Source: Porticoccaceae bacterium UBA4026 (GTDB taxonomy: Bacteria; Pseudomonadota; Gammaproteobacteria; Pseudomonadales; Porticoccaceae). Taken from it: a stretch of DNA of 21,962 nucleotides. Location of the stretch: the NCBI GenBank assembly GCA_002382445.1, contig DGAQ01000052.1:1-21962 (forward strand), given 5' to 3'. The notes under the pieces are model-generated. The model did no database searches, was not told where the DNA came from, and was given only the letters and a program-made list of their open reading frames with translations. The first letter of the stretch is position 1; every line of letters begins with the position of its first letter. Shown here one piece after another: positions 6,647 to 14,365 of this stretch. Both the position numbers and the translations under genes were made by a program.

Positions 6647-6874
6647 ATGGATTGCGGGGGTTTTTCACTCACAGATAAAGCATTTTTTGTCGACTACTTA
6701 CCTATTTTTGTGGCGTCCTACCTTGATTTTATTTTCAGTTTGGCACTAATCTTTTCGCAGGTATTTAAGGCTCTGATTAGCATCTGGTTGGGGTTTTGGA
6801 TCCTAAGAAAAATAAAAAATAAGGGCCTCATAAAAAGAACAGCAGTTAACACCGAGTTACTAAGAGCCATCTAA
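6647..6874 (+). CDS. Hypothetical small membrane protein (75 residues)
   Basis: I do not recognise this protein. From ATG 6647 it has 75 residues, with a long hydrophobic stretch at about 17-56 ('YLPIFVASYLDFIFSLALIFSQVFKALISIWLGFWIL') that could form two membrane helices. A basic tail follows ('RKIKNKGLIKRT'), probably facing the cytoplasm. A longer version from TTG 6614 would add 11 residues. The ribosome site is weak. It lies 21 bases before the next membrane-protein gene on the same strand, so co-transcription with that gene and the sugar dehydrogenase is likely if it is real. Hydrophobicity and position are the only support. Confidence 0.45.
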   Translation: MDCGGFSLTDKAFFVDYLPIFVASYLDFIFSLALIFSQVFKALISIWLGFWILRKIKNKGLIKRTAVNTELLRAI

Positions 6875-6895
6875 CAATAACAAAGGACAGCAAGG

Positions 6896-7357
6896 ATGAT
6901 TAAAGTAGGTATCTCATTTTTAATCTCAGTAGCCATTGCCACGGGGTTATTGATTACTCAGACGACCTTCACCAACATTATTTGGTTGTCCAGCATGGAT
7001 ATGCCGGTTGATGTCTCTGTTATTCTTTCAATGCTGGCGGGGGATCTTGTCAGTATGAATATTAAGGGCGAGTTCCCTGTGGGAGCGCTCGTACTAGTTG
7101 GAATGCTCATAGCCTTTGTCGTCACGCGCATTTTCCTTATTTGGGTGAATATAGATAAACGGTATCTTTATGCCTTGGCCGGAGGCGCGGCGATTTTTGC
7201 CATTGTAGGATTGATGCCGTTGGCCTTTTATAATCTTGATCTTATTGCCGGTGCGAGAACCCTGTTGGGCAAGGGGTATTTAATTTTTACAGGTATGATT
7301 GCCGGATACTATTTTGGTGCTCGGCAAACGGAGGGTAGTAGCAATGAGAGTCATTAA
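6896..7357 (+). CDS. Hypothetical four-helix membrane protein next to sugar dehydrogenase
   Basis: A 153-residue protein of unknown function with four predicted membrane segments: about 5-22, 63-84, 91-112 and 124-142. The loop between the first two (23-60, 'TTFTNIIWLSSMDMPVDVSVIL...') probably faces the periplasm. No catalytic motif, haem ligand pattern or known domain is evident. It starts at ATG 6896 after AAAGGAC. Its last 14 bases overlap the start of the PQQ-dependent sugar dehydrogenase gene, a sign of tight translational coupling. A role as membrane anchor, quinone-linked partner or maturation factor for that enzyme is possible, but only by position. Confidence 0.75.
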   Translation: MIKVGISFLISVAIATGLLITQTTFTNIIWLSSMDMPVDVSVILSMLAGDLVSMNIKGEFPVGALVLVGMLIAFVVTRIFLIWVNIDKRYLYALAGGAAIFAIVGLMPLAFYNLDLIAGARTLLGKGYLIFTGMIAGYYFGARQTEGSSNESH

Positions 7358-8459
7358 GTTTTTAACACTATTTAGTGGGGCACTTGCCCTTGTTCCAATG
7401 GCTAGCGCGGACGTTCAGTATAAAACTGAAACCATTGTAGAAGGCTTAGACCATCCGTGGAGCATGGCCTTTATTTCTGACACTCAAATGTTGGTGACAG
7501 AGCTATCTGGAAACCTAAGATTGGTTACTGATGGAGAGCTGAGCCCAACACCCATTGAGGGCGTACCTGAGGTTTTGTTTGCTGGCCAAGGAGGATTGTC
7601 AGAGGTACTTTTGCACCCAAATTTTGAAGAGAATAGATTTGTTTATCTGTCATTTTCAGCGGCCGATGCTGAGGAGCCAACCTTAAACCGCTTAAATGTT
7701 ATTCGGGCGCGATTAGACGGTGAGGCACTTGTCGAGCACAAGACTATTTTTCAGTCAGACCCCCCGCGTAAGACTGCGGCTCACTATGGCGCGCGACTAG
7801 CCTTTATGGCGGACGGACGGTTGCTTGTCACTTCCGGTGACGGCTTCAATTATCGAGAACAAGCTCAGGATCTAGACAATCACTTTGGTAAAATTCTGCG
7901 GATTAATGACGATGGCAGTACGCCAATGGATAATCCTTTTGTGAACACCCCTGGAGCACTGCCTGAAATTTGGTCCTATGGCCATCGCAATTTACAGGGA
8001 TTGGCCATTAGAGGTGATGGGACTGTTTTCGAACATGAGCATGGACCGAAGGGCGGAGATGAACTTAACATCATAGAGCCTGGCAAAAACTATGGATGGC
8101 CCGCCATTACCTATGGCATTGATTATAGCGGCGCGATCATTTCGCCCTTTACTGAGCAGCCGGGAATGGAGCAGCCTATAAAATATTGGGTGCCTTCAAT
8201 AGCCCTCTCAGGCATGGCCCTGTACGAGGCAGATATGTTCCCAAGTTGGAAAGGGAATTTATTTATCTCAGCCATGAAGCCAGGTGATCTAAGGCGGCTC
8301 GAGCTTGACGGCGGAAACGTAGTCAACGAAGAAATTTTATTCTCTGAGCTGGGACGGATTCGAAATGTCATTACTGCCCCCGACGGCAGCTTAATTCTTG
8401 CCACTGATGGAGCAGAAGGGAAAATAATTAGAGTCTATGCTGATAATCAGGGCAGTTGA
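7344..8459 (+). CDS. Secreted PQQ-dependent aldose sugar dehydrogenase (YliI/Asd type)
   Basis: A soluble periplasmic quinoprotein that would oxidise aldose sugars to lactones with PQQ as cofactor. I choose ATG 7344 (371 residues) because it follows GGAGGG and begins a clean signal peptide, 'MRVIKFLTLFSGALALVPMASA' (residues 1-22); a start 45 bases earlier would spoil it. Family features of the six-bladed glucose/sorbosone dehydrogenase fold run in order: 'GLDHPWSMAFI', 'GQGGLSEVLLHPNF', 'HYGARLAFMADGRLLVTSGDG', 'AQDLDNHFGKILRINDDGS', 'EIWSYGHRNLQGLA', 'EHEHGPKGGDELNII' and 'NYGWPAITYG'. The histidine in 'HYGARL' is the likely catalytic base, and the arginine in 'GHRN' the likely PQQ ligand. 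It overlaps the upstream membrane-protein gene by 14 bases. No PQQ synthesis genes are in the window. The true sugar is unknown. Confidence 0.9.
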   Translation: MRVIKFLTLFSGALALVPMASADVQYKTETIVEGLDHPWSMAFISDTQMLVTELSGNLRLVTDGELSPTPIEGVPEVLFAGQGGLSEVLLHPNFEENRFVYLSFSAADAEEPTLNRLNVIRARLDGEALVEHKTIFQSDPPRKTAAHYGARLAFMADGRLLVTSGDGFNYREQAQDLDNHFGKILRINDDGSTPMDNPFVNTPGALPEIWSYGHRNLQGLAIRGDGTVFEHEHGPKGGDELNIIEPGKNYGWPAITYGIDYSGAIISPFTEQPGMEQPIKYWVPSIALSGMALYEADMFPSWKGNLFISAMKPGDLRRLELDGGNVVNEEILFSELGRIRNVITAPDGSLILATDGAEGKIIRVYADNQGS

Positions 8460-8464
8460 TTAGT

Positions 8465-8484
8465 GGCGGGACCAAAGCCCCGCC
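8465..8484. terminator. Short GC-rich hairpin between convergent genes
   Basis: GGCGGG (8465-8470) pairs with CCCGCC (8479-8484) around an 8-base loop, in the 30 bases separating the sugar dehydrogenase stop and the hexR stop. It has no T run on either side. It may slow or end transcription from both directions. Confidence 0.4.
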
Positions 8485-8489
8485 CGCGT

Positions 8490-9338
8490 TCATTGGCTGC
8501 GTAAAGACGATAGGCCCGCCTGTAATTGCTGCAAGTGCTCATGCAGTTGCGGGCCCTTCTTTTGTGCTATGCCAATAGCCAAAACATCGATGACGGCCAG
8601 ATGAGCAATCCGCGATGACAACGGCGTATAAATTTGAATATCTTCTTTCGCGTCCACCTCAATCGGAATTGAAGCGCCAAGCGCAACCGGTGAGCCGCTC
8701 GGGGCTAAGGCAATGACTAGGCCTCCTGCCTGCTTTACCAACTCCATCGAATCTAACAACGCCTGAGATCGCCCCGACTGAGAAATAGCAATGACTACAT
8801 CGCCAGCATGCAGAGAGGTAGCGGACATGTTTTGTAGGTGGGGGTCAGAGTATGCAGCAGAGGTAATTTGAAGCCTAAAGAATTTGTGCTGTGCATCAAA
8901 GGCCACTGCGGCAGAGGCGCCAAAACCATAAAACTCCACACGGCCGGCAGCGCAAATTGCAGCAACTGCGGCTTCGAGATTTTCTAGCACCAAACTATCG
9001 CGAACCTTCAGCAAGGCATCAACTGTCGAGTCGAAAACCTTATGGGTATATTCTCGGGTAGAGTCTGTATCGGTAACAGCAATCTGGCCATAACTTGGGC
9101 TCGAAGCAAGTTGCTGGGCTAGAGCCAGCTTAAAATCTTGAAAGCCCTTGCAACCAACGGCGCGACAAAATCTAACAACGGTGGGCTCACTCACTGAAGC
9201 CTGTTGGGCCAAATCTACGATACGCATGCGGATCACATTTAGCGGTGATTTGAGAACAAAATCGGCAACCTTGCGTTCAGATTTTCTTAGCGCCGGTAAG
9301 GTGTCACTGATGGTTTGAGTTAACTGAGCAGGTTTCAT
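8490..9338 (-). CDS. hexR: HexR, RpiR-family regulator of sugar catabolism
   Basis: A 282-residue transcription factor with an N-terminal RpiR-type helix-turn-helix (about 1-77; core 'IVDLAQQASVSEPTVVRFCRAVGCKGFQDFKLALA' at 40-74) and a C-terminal SIS sugar-phosphate-binding domain (about 120-260, with 'GRVEFYGFGASAAVAFDAQHKFFRL' and 'DVVIAISQSGRSQALLD'). Sequence and length match gammaproteobacterial HexR, which represses or activates Entner-Doudoroff and central glycolytic genes and is released by the intermediate KDPG. Usually it sits beside zwf-pgl-edd-eda; here it stands alone, convergent with a sugar dehydrogenase gene and divergent from uvrD. A near-perfect HexR operator lies 20 bases upstream of its start, so autoregulation is likely. 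Confidence 0.9.
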   Translation of the reverse strand: MKPAQLTQTISDTLPALRKSERKVADFVLKSPLNVIRMRIVDLAQQASVSEPTVVRFCRAVGCKGFQDFKLALAQQLASSPSYGQIAVTDTDSTREYTHKVFDSTVDALLKVRDSLVLENLEAAVAAICAAGRVEFYGFGASAAVAFDAQHKFFRLQITSAAYSDPHLQNMSATSLHAGDVVIAISQSGRSQALLDSMELVKQAGGLVIALAPSGSPVALGASIPIEVDAKEDIQIYTPLSSRIAHLAVIDVLAIGIAQKKGPQLHEHLQQLQAGLSSLRSQ

Positions 9339-9358
9339 GGGTAATCCAAAGTAAGTTA

Positions 9359-9373
9359 TGTAAAAAATTTACA
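9359..9373. promoter_or_regulatory. Predicted HexR operator
   Basis: TGTAAAAAATTTACA is a palindrome of TGTAAA and TTTACA around AAA. As I recall it, the HexR consensus in gammaproteobacteria is a palindrome of the form TGTAAT-N3-ATTACA, so each half differs at only one position. The site lies 20 bases upstream of the hexR ATG and in the hexR-uvrD intergenic region. That supports negative or positive autoregulation of hexR. An effect on uvrD, whose start is 160 bases away, is less likely. Confidence 0.7.
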
Positions 9374-9417
9374 AGAAAACGACTTATATTGCTAGTTTTG
9401 TAGTAAAAAAAGACTCA

Positions 9418-9456
9418 TTTGGGGTCTATTTTGGTTTCTGATAGCTCTTTGGGGTC
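9418..9456. repeat. Two direct repeats upstream of uvrD
   Basis: TTTGGGGTC occurs at 9418-9426 and again at 9448-9456, 30 bases apart, close to three helical turns. Flanking bases are also similar (CTC precedes both, offset by one). They lie 78-116 bases before the uvrD start. They could be binding sites for an activator or the trace of a small duplication. I find no LexA-type box (CTGT-N8-ACAG) in this intergenic region. Confidence 0.35.
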
Positions 9457-9533
9457 ATTGATCTAAGATAAAACTGAAAAAGAATCTAAGTTGATCCCGA
9501 TTTTCGCTCGTTAAATTGTTAGAATGCAAACCT

Positions 9534-11693
9534 ATGGACGTAACCTCAATATTACATAACCTCAACGCACCCCAAGAACAGGCAGTTACCAGCGACAAGC
9601 AGCACCTTTTAGTATTAGCGGGTGCTGGTAGCGGGAAAACGCGAGTTCTGGTGCATCGTATCGCCTGGAAAATTCAGGTAGATAATGTCTCCCCTTACGG
9701 GATTCTAGCGGTCACTTTTACTAATAAAGCTGCTCGTGAAATGCGTGAGAGAATCGATGAGTTGTTGGGTATTTCATTGAGAGGTATGTGGGTAGGAACT
9801 TTTCATGGCTTGGCCCATCGATTATTAAAGGCCCACTGGCGGGATGCCAAATTACCAGAAAATTTTCAAATTTTAGATTCTGATGATCAGTTACGCCTGG
9901 TTAAACGAGTCATGCGCAGTATGGACTTGGACGAGCAGCGCTGGCCGCCAAAGCAGGCTCAATGGTGGATAAACGGTCAAAAAGATGAGGGATTGCGGTC
10001 AGCCCACATTCAAGAAGGCGGGGACCCTTACCTAGCGACGATGCTGCGGATCTATCGAGGCTATGAAGAAACCTGCGAACGCTTAGGCGTGATTGATTTT
10101 GCCGAATTACTGCTGCGAGCTTTAGAGTTGTGGAAGCATAATCCTTCGGTATTAGAGCACTACCAGCAGCGCTTCAGGCATATTTTAGTGGATGAGTTTC
10201 AAGACACTAACGCGGTTCAATATGCCTGGTTGAGGTTGCTGGCGGGGAAAGTGAGTGCCGTCACCGCCGTAGGCGATGATGATCAATCAATTTATGGCTG
10301 GCGTGGAGCTAAGGTAGAAAACATTCTTAGTTATGAGCGAGATTTTCCTGATACTGAGACAGTAAAACTAGAGCAAAACTATCGCTCGACGTCGAACATC
10401 TTGCTAGCGGCTAATGCGGTGATCGCAAAGAATGCTGGTCGCCTTGGGAAAAATCTTTGGACTGAGGCGGGAGAAGGGGAAGCCATCGCGCTCTATTCTG
10501 CCTTTAATGAACATGATGAAGCCCGTTATATTGCAGATCGATTGCATAGCTGGAGCAATGAAGGAAATCGACGTGAAGACGCGGCGATTCTTTATCGCTC
10601 TAATGCACAATCACGAGTCCTAGAGGCGGCATTATTACAGGCGGAAATTCCTTACCGTATCTACGGTGGACAGCGATTTTATGAACGCCTGGAAATCAAA
10701 AATGCGCTTTCTTACCTGCGCCTCATGTTGAATTGTCACGATGACGTGGCTTTTGAGCGAGTAGTCAACGTCCCGCCTCGTGGCATTGGTGAACGTACCC
10801 TAGCGCTAGTGCGAGAATTGGCCCGAGATAGGGTGACTTCACTTTGGACAGCGGCAGTTGCGGTGGTCAGTGAAAAGCGTATGGCGGCGCGAGCAACCAA
10901 CGCTATTGCCGCTTTTATTGAGTTAGTTAATGAAATGAGCGGACAGCTTGATGAGCTACCGTTGGCTGAACAAGCGGATAATGCAATACAACACAGTGGT
11001 CTGATAGACATGCACCGCCGGGAAAAAGGCGAACGAGGGCAGGCCCGCGTTGAAAATCTCGAGGAGCTCGTTGGCGCTTGCCGAAACTTTGAAGCGGAAG
11101 ACAGGGACTTACCTGCGCTACCACAGTTTCTAGACCAAGTGGCCTTAGATGCTGGCGATCGCCAAGCTGATGAAGATCAAGATGCGGTGCAGTTAATGAC
11201 CTTGCACAGTGCAAAGGGACTTGAATTTCCGCTGGTATTTATTGCCGGAATGGAAGAAAATTTGTTTCCGCACAAGAGGTCATTGGACGAGTCTGGACAG
11301 CTAGAAGAAGAGAGGCGCTTGGCTTATGTGGGCATAACACGCGCTATGGAGAAGCTCTATCTGACGTTCGCTGAAACTCGATCCATTTACGGAACCGAAT
11401 CGTTTAATTCAGTGTCTAGGTTTGTACGTGACATTCCAAAAGAGGTCATAGAAGAGGTTCGCTTACAAAATACCATTGCGCGGCCCACCAGCTACGCTGC
11501 CGGTGCTATGCGCAGTGATCAGGGCGATGAAACTGGATTTCACCTGGGGCAGCAGGTCAAGCATAATGTTTATGGCGAAGGTGTTATCTTGAACTTCGAA
11601 GGTAATGGCCCGCGTGCAAGGGTTCATGTAAGCTTTGAGGACGTTGGGACTAAAATTCTAATTCTTGCGTCTGCAAATTTAGCCGCCGTATAA
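9534..11693 (+). CDS. uvrD: DNA helicase II, UvrD
   Basis: Superfamily 1A 3'-5' helicase that unwinds nicked DNA in nucleotide-excision and mismatch repair and removes recombinase filaments. I start at ATG 9534, giving 719 residues, because it aligns with the Escherichia coli start ('MDVSYLLDSLN...' there, 'MDVTSILHNLN' here); a TTG start at 9516 is possible but unneeded. Helicase motifs: Walker A 'AGAGSGKT' (29-36), 'TFTNKAA' (61-67), 'GTFHGLAHRLL' (88-98), DEFQDT (220-225), 'GDDDQSIYGWRGA' (247-259), 'QNYRS', then 'LMTLHSAKGLEFPLVFIAGMEE' and 'EEERRLAYVGITRAM' in the second half. The C-terminal Tudor-like tail ('VKHNVYGEGVILNFEGNG') is intact. Length is within one residue of the E. coli enzyme. 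It is divergent from hexR and 34 bases before the next gene. Confidence 0.96.
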   Translation: MDVTSILHNLNAPQEQAVTSDKQHLLVLAGAGSGKTRVLVHRIAWKIQVDNVSPYGILAVTFTNKAAREMRERIDELLGISLRGMWVGTFHGLAHRLLKAHWRDAKLPENFQILDSDDQLRLVKRVMRSMDLDEQRWPPKQAQWWINGQKDEGLRSAHIQEGGDPYLATMLRIYRGYEETCERLGVIDFAELLLRALELWKHNPSVLEHYQQRFRHILVDEFQDTNAVQYAWLRLLAGKVSAVTAVGDDDQSIYGWRGAKVENILSYERDFPDTETVKLEQNYRSTSNILLAANAVIAKNAGRLGKNLWTEAGEGEAIALYSAFNEHDEARYIADRLHSWSNEGNRREDAAILYRSNAQSRVLEAALLQAEIPYRIYGGQRFYERLEIKNALSYLRLMLNCHDDVAFERVVNVPPRGIGERTLALVRELARDRVTSLWTAAVAVVSEKRMAARATNAIAAFIELVNEMSGQLDELPLAEQADNAIQHSGLIDMHRREKGERGQARVENLEELVGACRNFEAEDRDLPALPQFLDQVALDAGDRQADEDQDAVQLMTLHSAKGLEFPLVFIAGMEENLFPHKRSLDESGQLEEERRLAYVGITRAMEKLYLTFAETRSIYGTESFNSVSRFVRDIPKEVIEEVRLQNTIARPTSYAAGAMRSDQGDETGFHLGQQVKHNVYGEGVILNFEGNGPRARVHVSFEDVGTKILILASANLAAV

Positions 11694-11727
11694 AAAGGGT
11701 GGGAAACACCGCAAAAGAGGGTAAAAA

Positions 11728-12819
11728 ATGCGCATTATAGCAACCGTACTGTTCGCTTTGTTCTTGGTTAGTTGTAGTGGGGGCAAGGATAAGACAGTGG
11801 TCCCTGGCGTAGTGGATAAACAACAATCCTTTAAATGGAAGCTGGTCACTACCTGGCCTAAAAATTATCCAGGATTGGGTACGGCACCTGAAAATTTCGC
11901 TAAAATAGTCAATGCGATGAGCGACGGCAGACTACAGATTAAGGTATTCGGCGCGGGCCAGCTGGTTCCGGCGTTTGAAGTTTTTGATGCTGTGTCTCAA
12001 GGCACGGCCGAAATGGGACATGGCGCCTCTTACTACTGGACGGGAAAGGCAAAGGCGGCTGCATTTTTCACCTCGATTCCTTTTGGGCTTAACGCACAGG
12101 AGATGAACGGATGGCTGCACTATGGCGGAGGGCTGGAGTTGTGGCGTGAGCTCTATGCTGATTTCAACTTAGTCCCCTTTGCTGCAGGCAATACCGGCGT
12201 TCAAATGGCCGGATGGTTCAATCGAGAAATCAACTCCATGGCCGATATAAAGGGACTGAAAATGCGTATCCCAGGAATGGGAGGGGATGTTATTACTCGC
12301 GCTGGTGGAGTGTCTGTGACCATCGCTGGGGGTGAGCTTTATACTGCGATGCAAACTGGTGTCATCGATGCTCTTGAGTGGGTGAGCCCATACAATGACA
12401 TTGCACTTGGTTTTCATCAGGTCGCAAAATACTACTATTACCCTGGTTGGCACGAACCGGGCCCCACCCTGGAGTTAATTATTAATAAAGATGCCTTGGC
12501 GACATTGCCGAAGGATTTACAGGCAATTGTTGAAACCGCTGCTCGGGCCGTTAATCAAGATATGCTCGATGAATATACCGCTCGCAACAACGAGGCGCTA
12601 ATGCAGTTGGTTGATGTTCATGGCGTGGAACTAAAGAAATTACCCGACGAGGTTATTCTAGAGCTGCGCAAAATTTCTGGTGAAATACTTGAGGAGCTTG
12701 CGGAACACTCTGAGCTGTCACGACGCATTGCCGAGTCGGTTAAAGCCTTTCAAAAGCAAGCTACAGCGTATCACCGCGTTTCTGAAGAGGCTTATTATCA
12801 AGCTCGCAAGGAGCACTAG
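11728..12819 (+). CDS. TRAP-transporter solute-binding lipoprotein (DctP/TakP type)
   Basis: A 363-residue periplasmic substrate-binding protein of a TRAP transporter, closest in look to the TakP/DctP group that binds 2-oxo acids, lactate or other organic acids. Residues 1-16 are a lipoprotein signal with lipobox 'LVSC', so the mature protein is probably tethered at Cys16. Family features include 'WKLVTTWPKNYPGLG' (37-51), 'GAGQLVPAFEVFDAVSQGTAEMGH' (75-98), the substrate-binding arginine R180 in 'GLKMRIPG', 'GGELYTAMQTGVIDALEWVSPYND' (201-224) and 'YYYYPGWHEPG' (235-245). The C-terminal helix is charged. RBS AGAGGG precedes ATG 11728. It follows uvrD closely, and no DctQ or DctM membrane subunits are present; the next gene runs the other way. 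It must work with subunits encoded elsewhere, or have another role. Confidence 0.9.
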   Translation: MRIIATVLFALFLVSCSGGKDKTVVPGVVDKQQSFKWKLVTTWPKNYPGLGTAPENFAKIVNAMSDGRLQIKVFGAGQLVPAFEVFDAVSQGTAEMGHGASYYWTGKAKAAAFFTSIPFGLNAQEMNGWLHYGGGLELWRELYADFNLVPFAAGNTGVQMAGWFNREINSMADIKGLKMRIPGMGGDVITRAGGVSVTIAGGELYTAMQTGVIDALEWVSPYNDIALGFHQVAKYYYYPGWHEPGPTLELIINKDALATLPKDLQAIVETAARAVNQDMLDEYTARNNEALMQLVDVHGVELKKLPDEVILELRKISGEILEELAEHSELSRRIAESVKAFQKQATAYHRVSEEAYYQARKEH

Positions 12820-12903
12820 GCGCTTATATGAGCGGACTCTAGGCGAGAGTTATTACAAGCTTAAACGGTAAGTTATTGGCTGGCAGCTCTAAAAGTGCAA
12901 GTA

Positions 12904-14352
12904 TTAATTTTTCCAAAAAGTGGGTGTAAACAGTACTAGCAGCGTAAATATTTCCAGTCGCCCTAATAGCATTCCAGCGCTAAGGACCACCTTGGCAAAA
13001 CTACTAATTTCTGCATAGTTAGTTGCAACGCCTCCCAAGCCGGGGCCAAGATTGTTTAGTGCAGCTGCAGTGGCTGACCAGGCTGTTACGTAGTCCAATC
13101 CTGACGCTAACAGGAGTAGCACTATTAGATAAAAGAGCGCCAAATAAACCCCAAAGAAAGCCCAGACCGCGTCCACCACTCTGTCTGGAATACGGCGGTT
13201 GCGTATTTTAATGGGCAGCAGCGCATTAGGATGCACTAGCCGATAAACCTCTCGAATGCCTTGCTTCGTCATAATCAGCATTCGACCAATCTTGATTCCA
13301 CCACCGGTAGAACCAACGCAAGCGCCGAAAAAGCTTAAAAAGATTAAAAAGAAGGGTAAAAAGGTTGGCCAGCTATTGAATTCAGTTGTGGTGAATCCGG
13401 TGGTGGTTAACATTGATACGAGCTGAAAAACACCGAGACTAAAGCTGTCCTCCCAGCCATAGGTACCGCTAAAGTAGAGGTATAAACAGGTAATCAATAT
13501 TCCGAATAATAGGAGATAAATGTACATCCGAGCTTCTGGATCTGCCCAGTAGAAACTAAGTCGTCGGTTGTGCCATACGTGGTAATGCAGAGCGAAGTTC
13601 AGTCCCGAGATGATCATGAAAAAGGTACAGACAGCCATAATTAAATCACTATCGAAGAAGCCAATGCTCGCGTCATGGGTAGAAAATCCGCCAATAGCGA
13701 CGGTAGAAAAGCTATGTCCGATAGCATCAAACCCGCTCATCCCCGCGAACCAGTAGGCTAGCGCACAGGCGATGGTGAGAGTTAGATAGATTTTAAACAA
13801 CACATTAGCTGTTTCAGCAATGCGGGGAGTTAACTTTGCATCTTTGATGGGCCCAGGGGTCTCCGCGCGATATATTTGCATGCCACCGACACCCAGCATG
13901 GGCAAAATAGCAACGGCAATCACTACAATACCAATGCCACCGAGCCATTGTAGCTGCTGTCGATAATAGAGAATGGAGCGAGGCAAATCATCGAGGCCCG
14001 ATAAAACAGTTGCTCCGGTTGTGGTTAAGCCTGAGATAGACTCAAATAAAGCGTCAACAAACGACAGGTGCGTTGCCTCGGAAAACATAAGCGGCAAGGT
14101 TCCAAAAGTACTAAGTACCAGCCAGAAAAACACAGTGACAAAAAAGCCATCCCGCGTTCTCAGCTCTCCCATGCGACCCCTAGATGGGAGCCAAAAAGCT
14201 AACCCAACGAGCTGTGTGATGGCAAAAGCCAGCAAGAACATCGGTGTAGTATTTTCTTCGTAGATTAATGCGACTAAGATTGGCGAGAGCATTGTTAGGC
14301 TGAATATCATCATCAGCATGCCTAAAACTCGTGCTATAACAGCAATATGCAT
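12904..14352 (-). CDS. trkH: Trk potassium-uptake channel subunit TrkH
   Basis: The membrane subunit of the Trk system, taking up potassium across the inner membrane under control of TrkA. I choose ATG 14352 (482 residues): it matches the E. coli start ('MHFRAITRIVG'; here 'MHIAVIARVLG') and lies 13 bases after the trkA stop. A start at 14403 would overlap trkA by 38 bases. Four pore repeats with selectivity-filter glycines are visible: 'TTTGAT' (110-115), 'TVAIGGFSTH', 'TTTGFTTTEF' and 'NNLGPGLGG'. Eight or more membrane segments and the family's 'CVGSTGGGIKIGR' motif are present. Length equals that of E. coli TrkH (483). It is last in the reverse-strand run def-fmt-rsmB-trkA-trkH. Confidence 0.95.
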   Translation of the reverse strand: MHIAVIARVLGMLMMIFSLTMLSPILVALIYEENTTPMFLLAFAITQLVGLAFWLPSRGRMGELRTRDGFFVTVFFWLVLSTFGTLPLMFSEATHLSFVDALFESISGLTTTGATVLSGLDDLPRSILYYRQQLQWLGGIGIVVIAVAILPMLGVGGMQIYRAETPGPIKDAKLTPRIAETANVLFKIYLTLTIACALAYWFAGMSGFDAIGHSFSTVAIGGFSTHDASIGFFDSDLIMAVCTFFMIISGLNFALHYHVWHNRRLSFYWADPEARMYIYLLLFGILITCLYLYFSGTYGWEDSFSLGVFQLVSMLTTTGFTTTEFNSWPTFLPFFLIFLSFFGACVGSTGGGIKIGRMLIMTKQGIREVYRLVHPNALLPIKIRNRRIPDRVVDAVWAFFGVYLALFYLIVLLLLASGLDYVTAWSATAAALNNLGPGLGGVATNYAEISSFAKVVLSAGMLLGRLEIFTLLVLFTPTFWKN

Positions 14353-14365
14353 AAAGGGCCGCGTC

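Noticed and set aside
10404..11214. Reverse and alternate-frame open frames inside uvrD
   Set aside because: They are shadows of a clearly conserved helicase gene.
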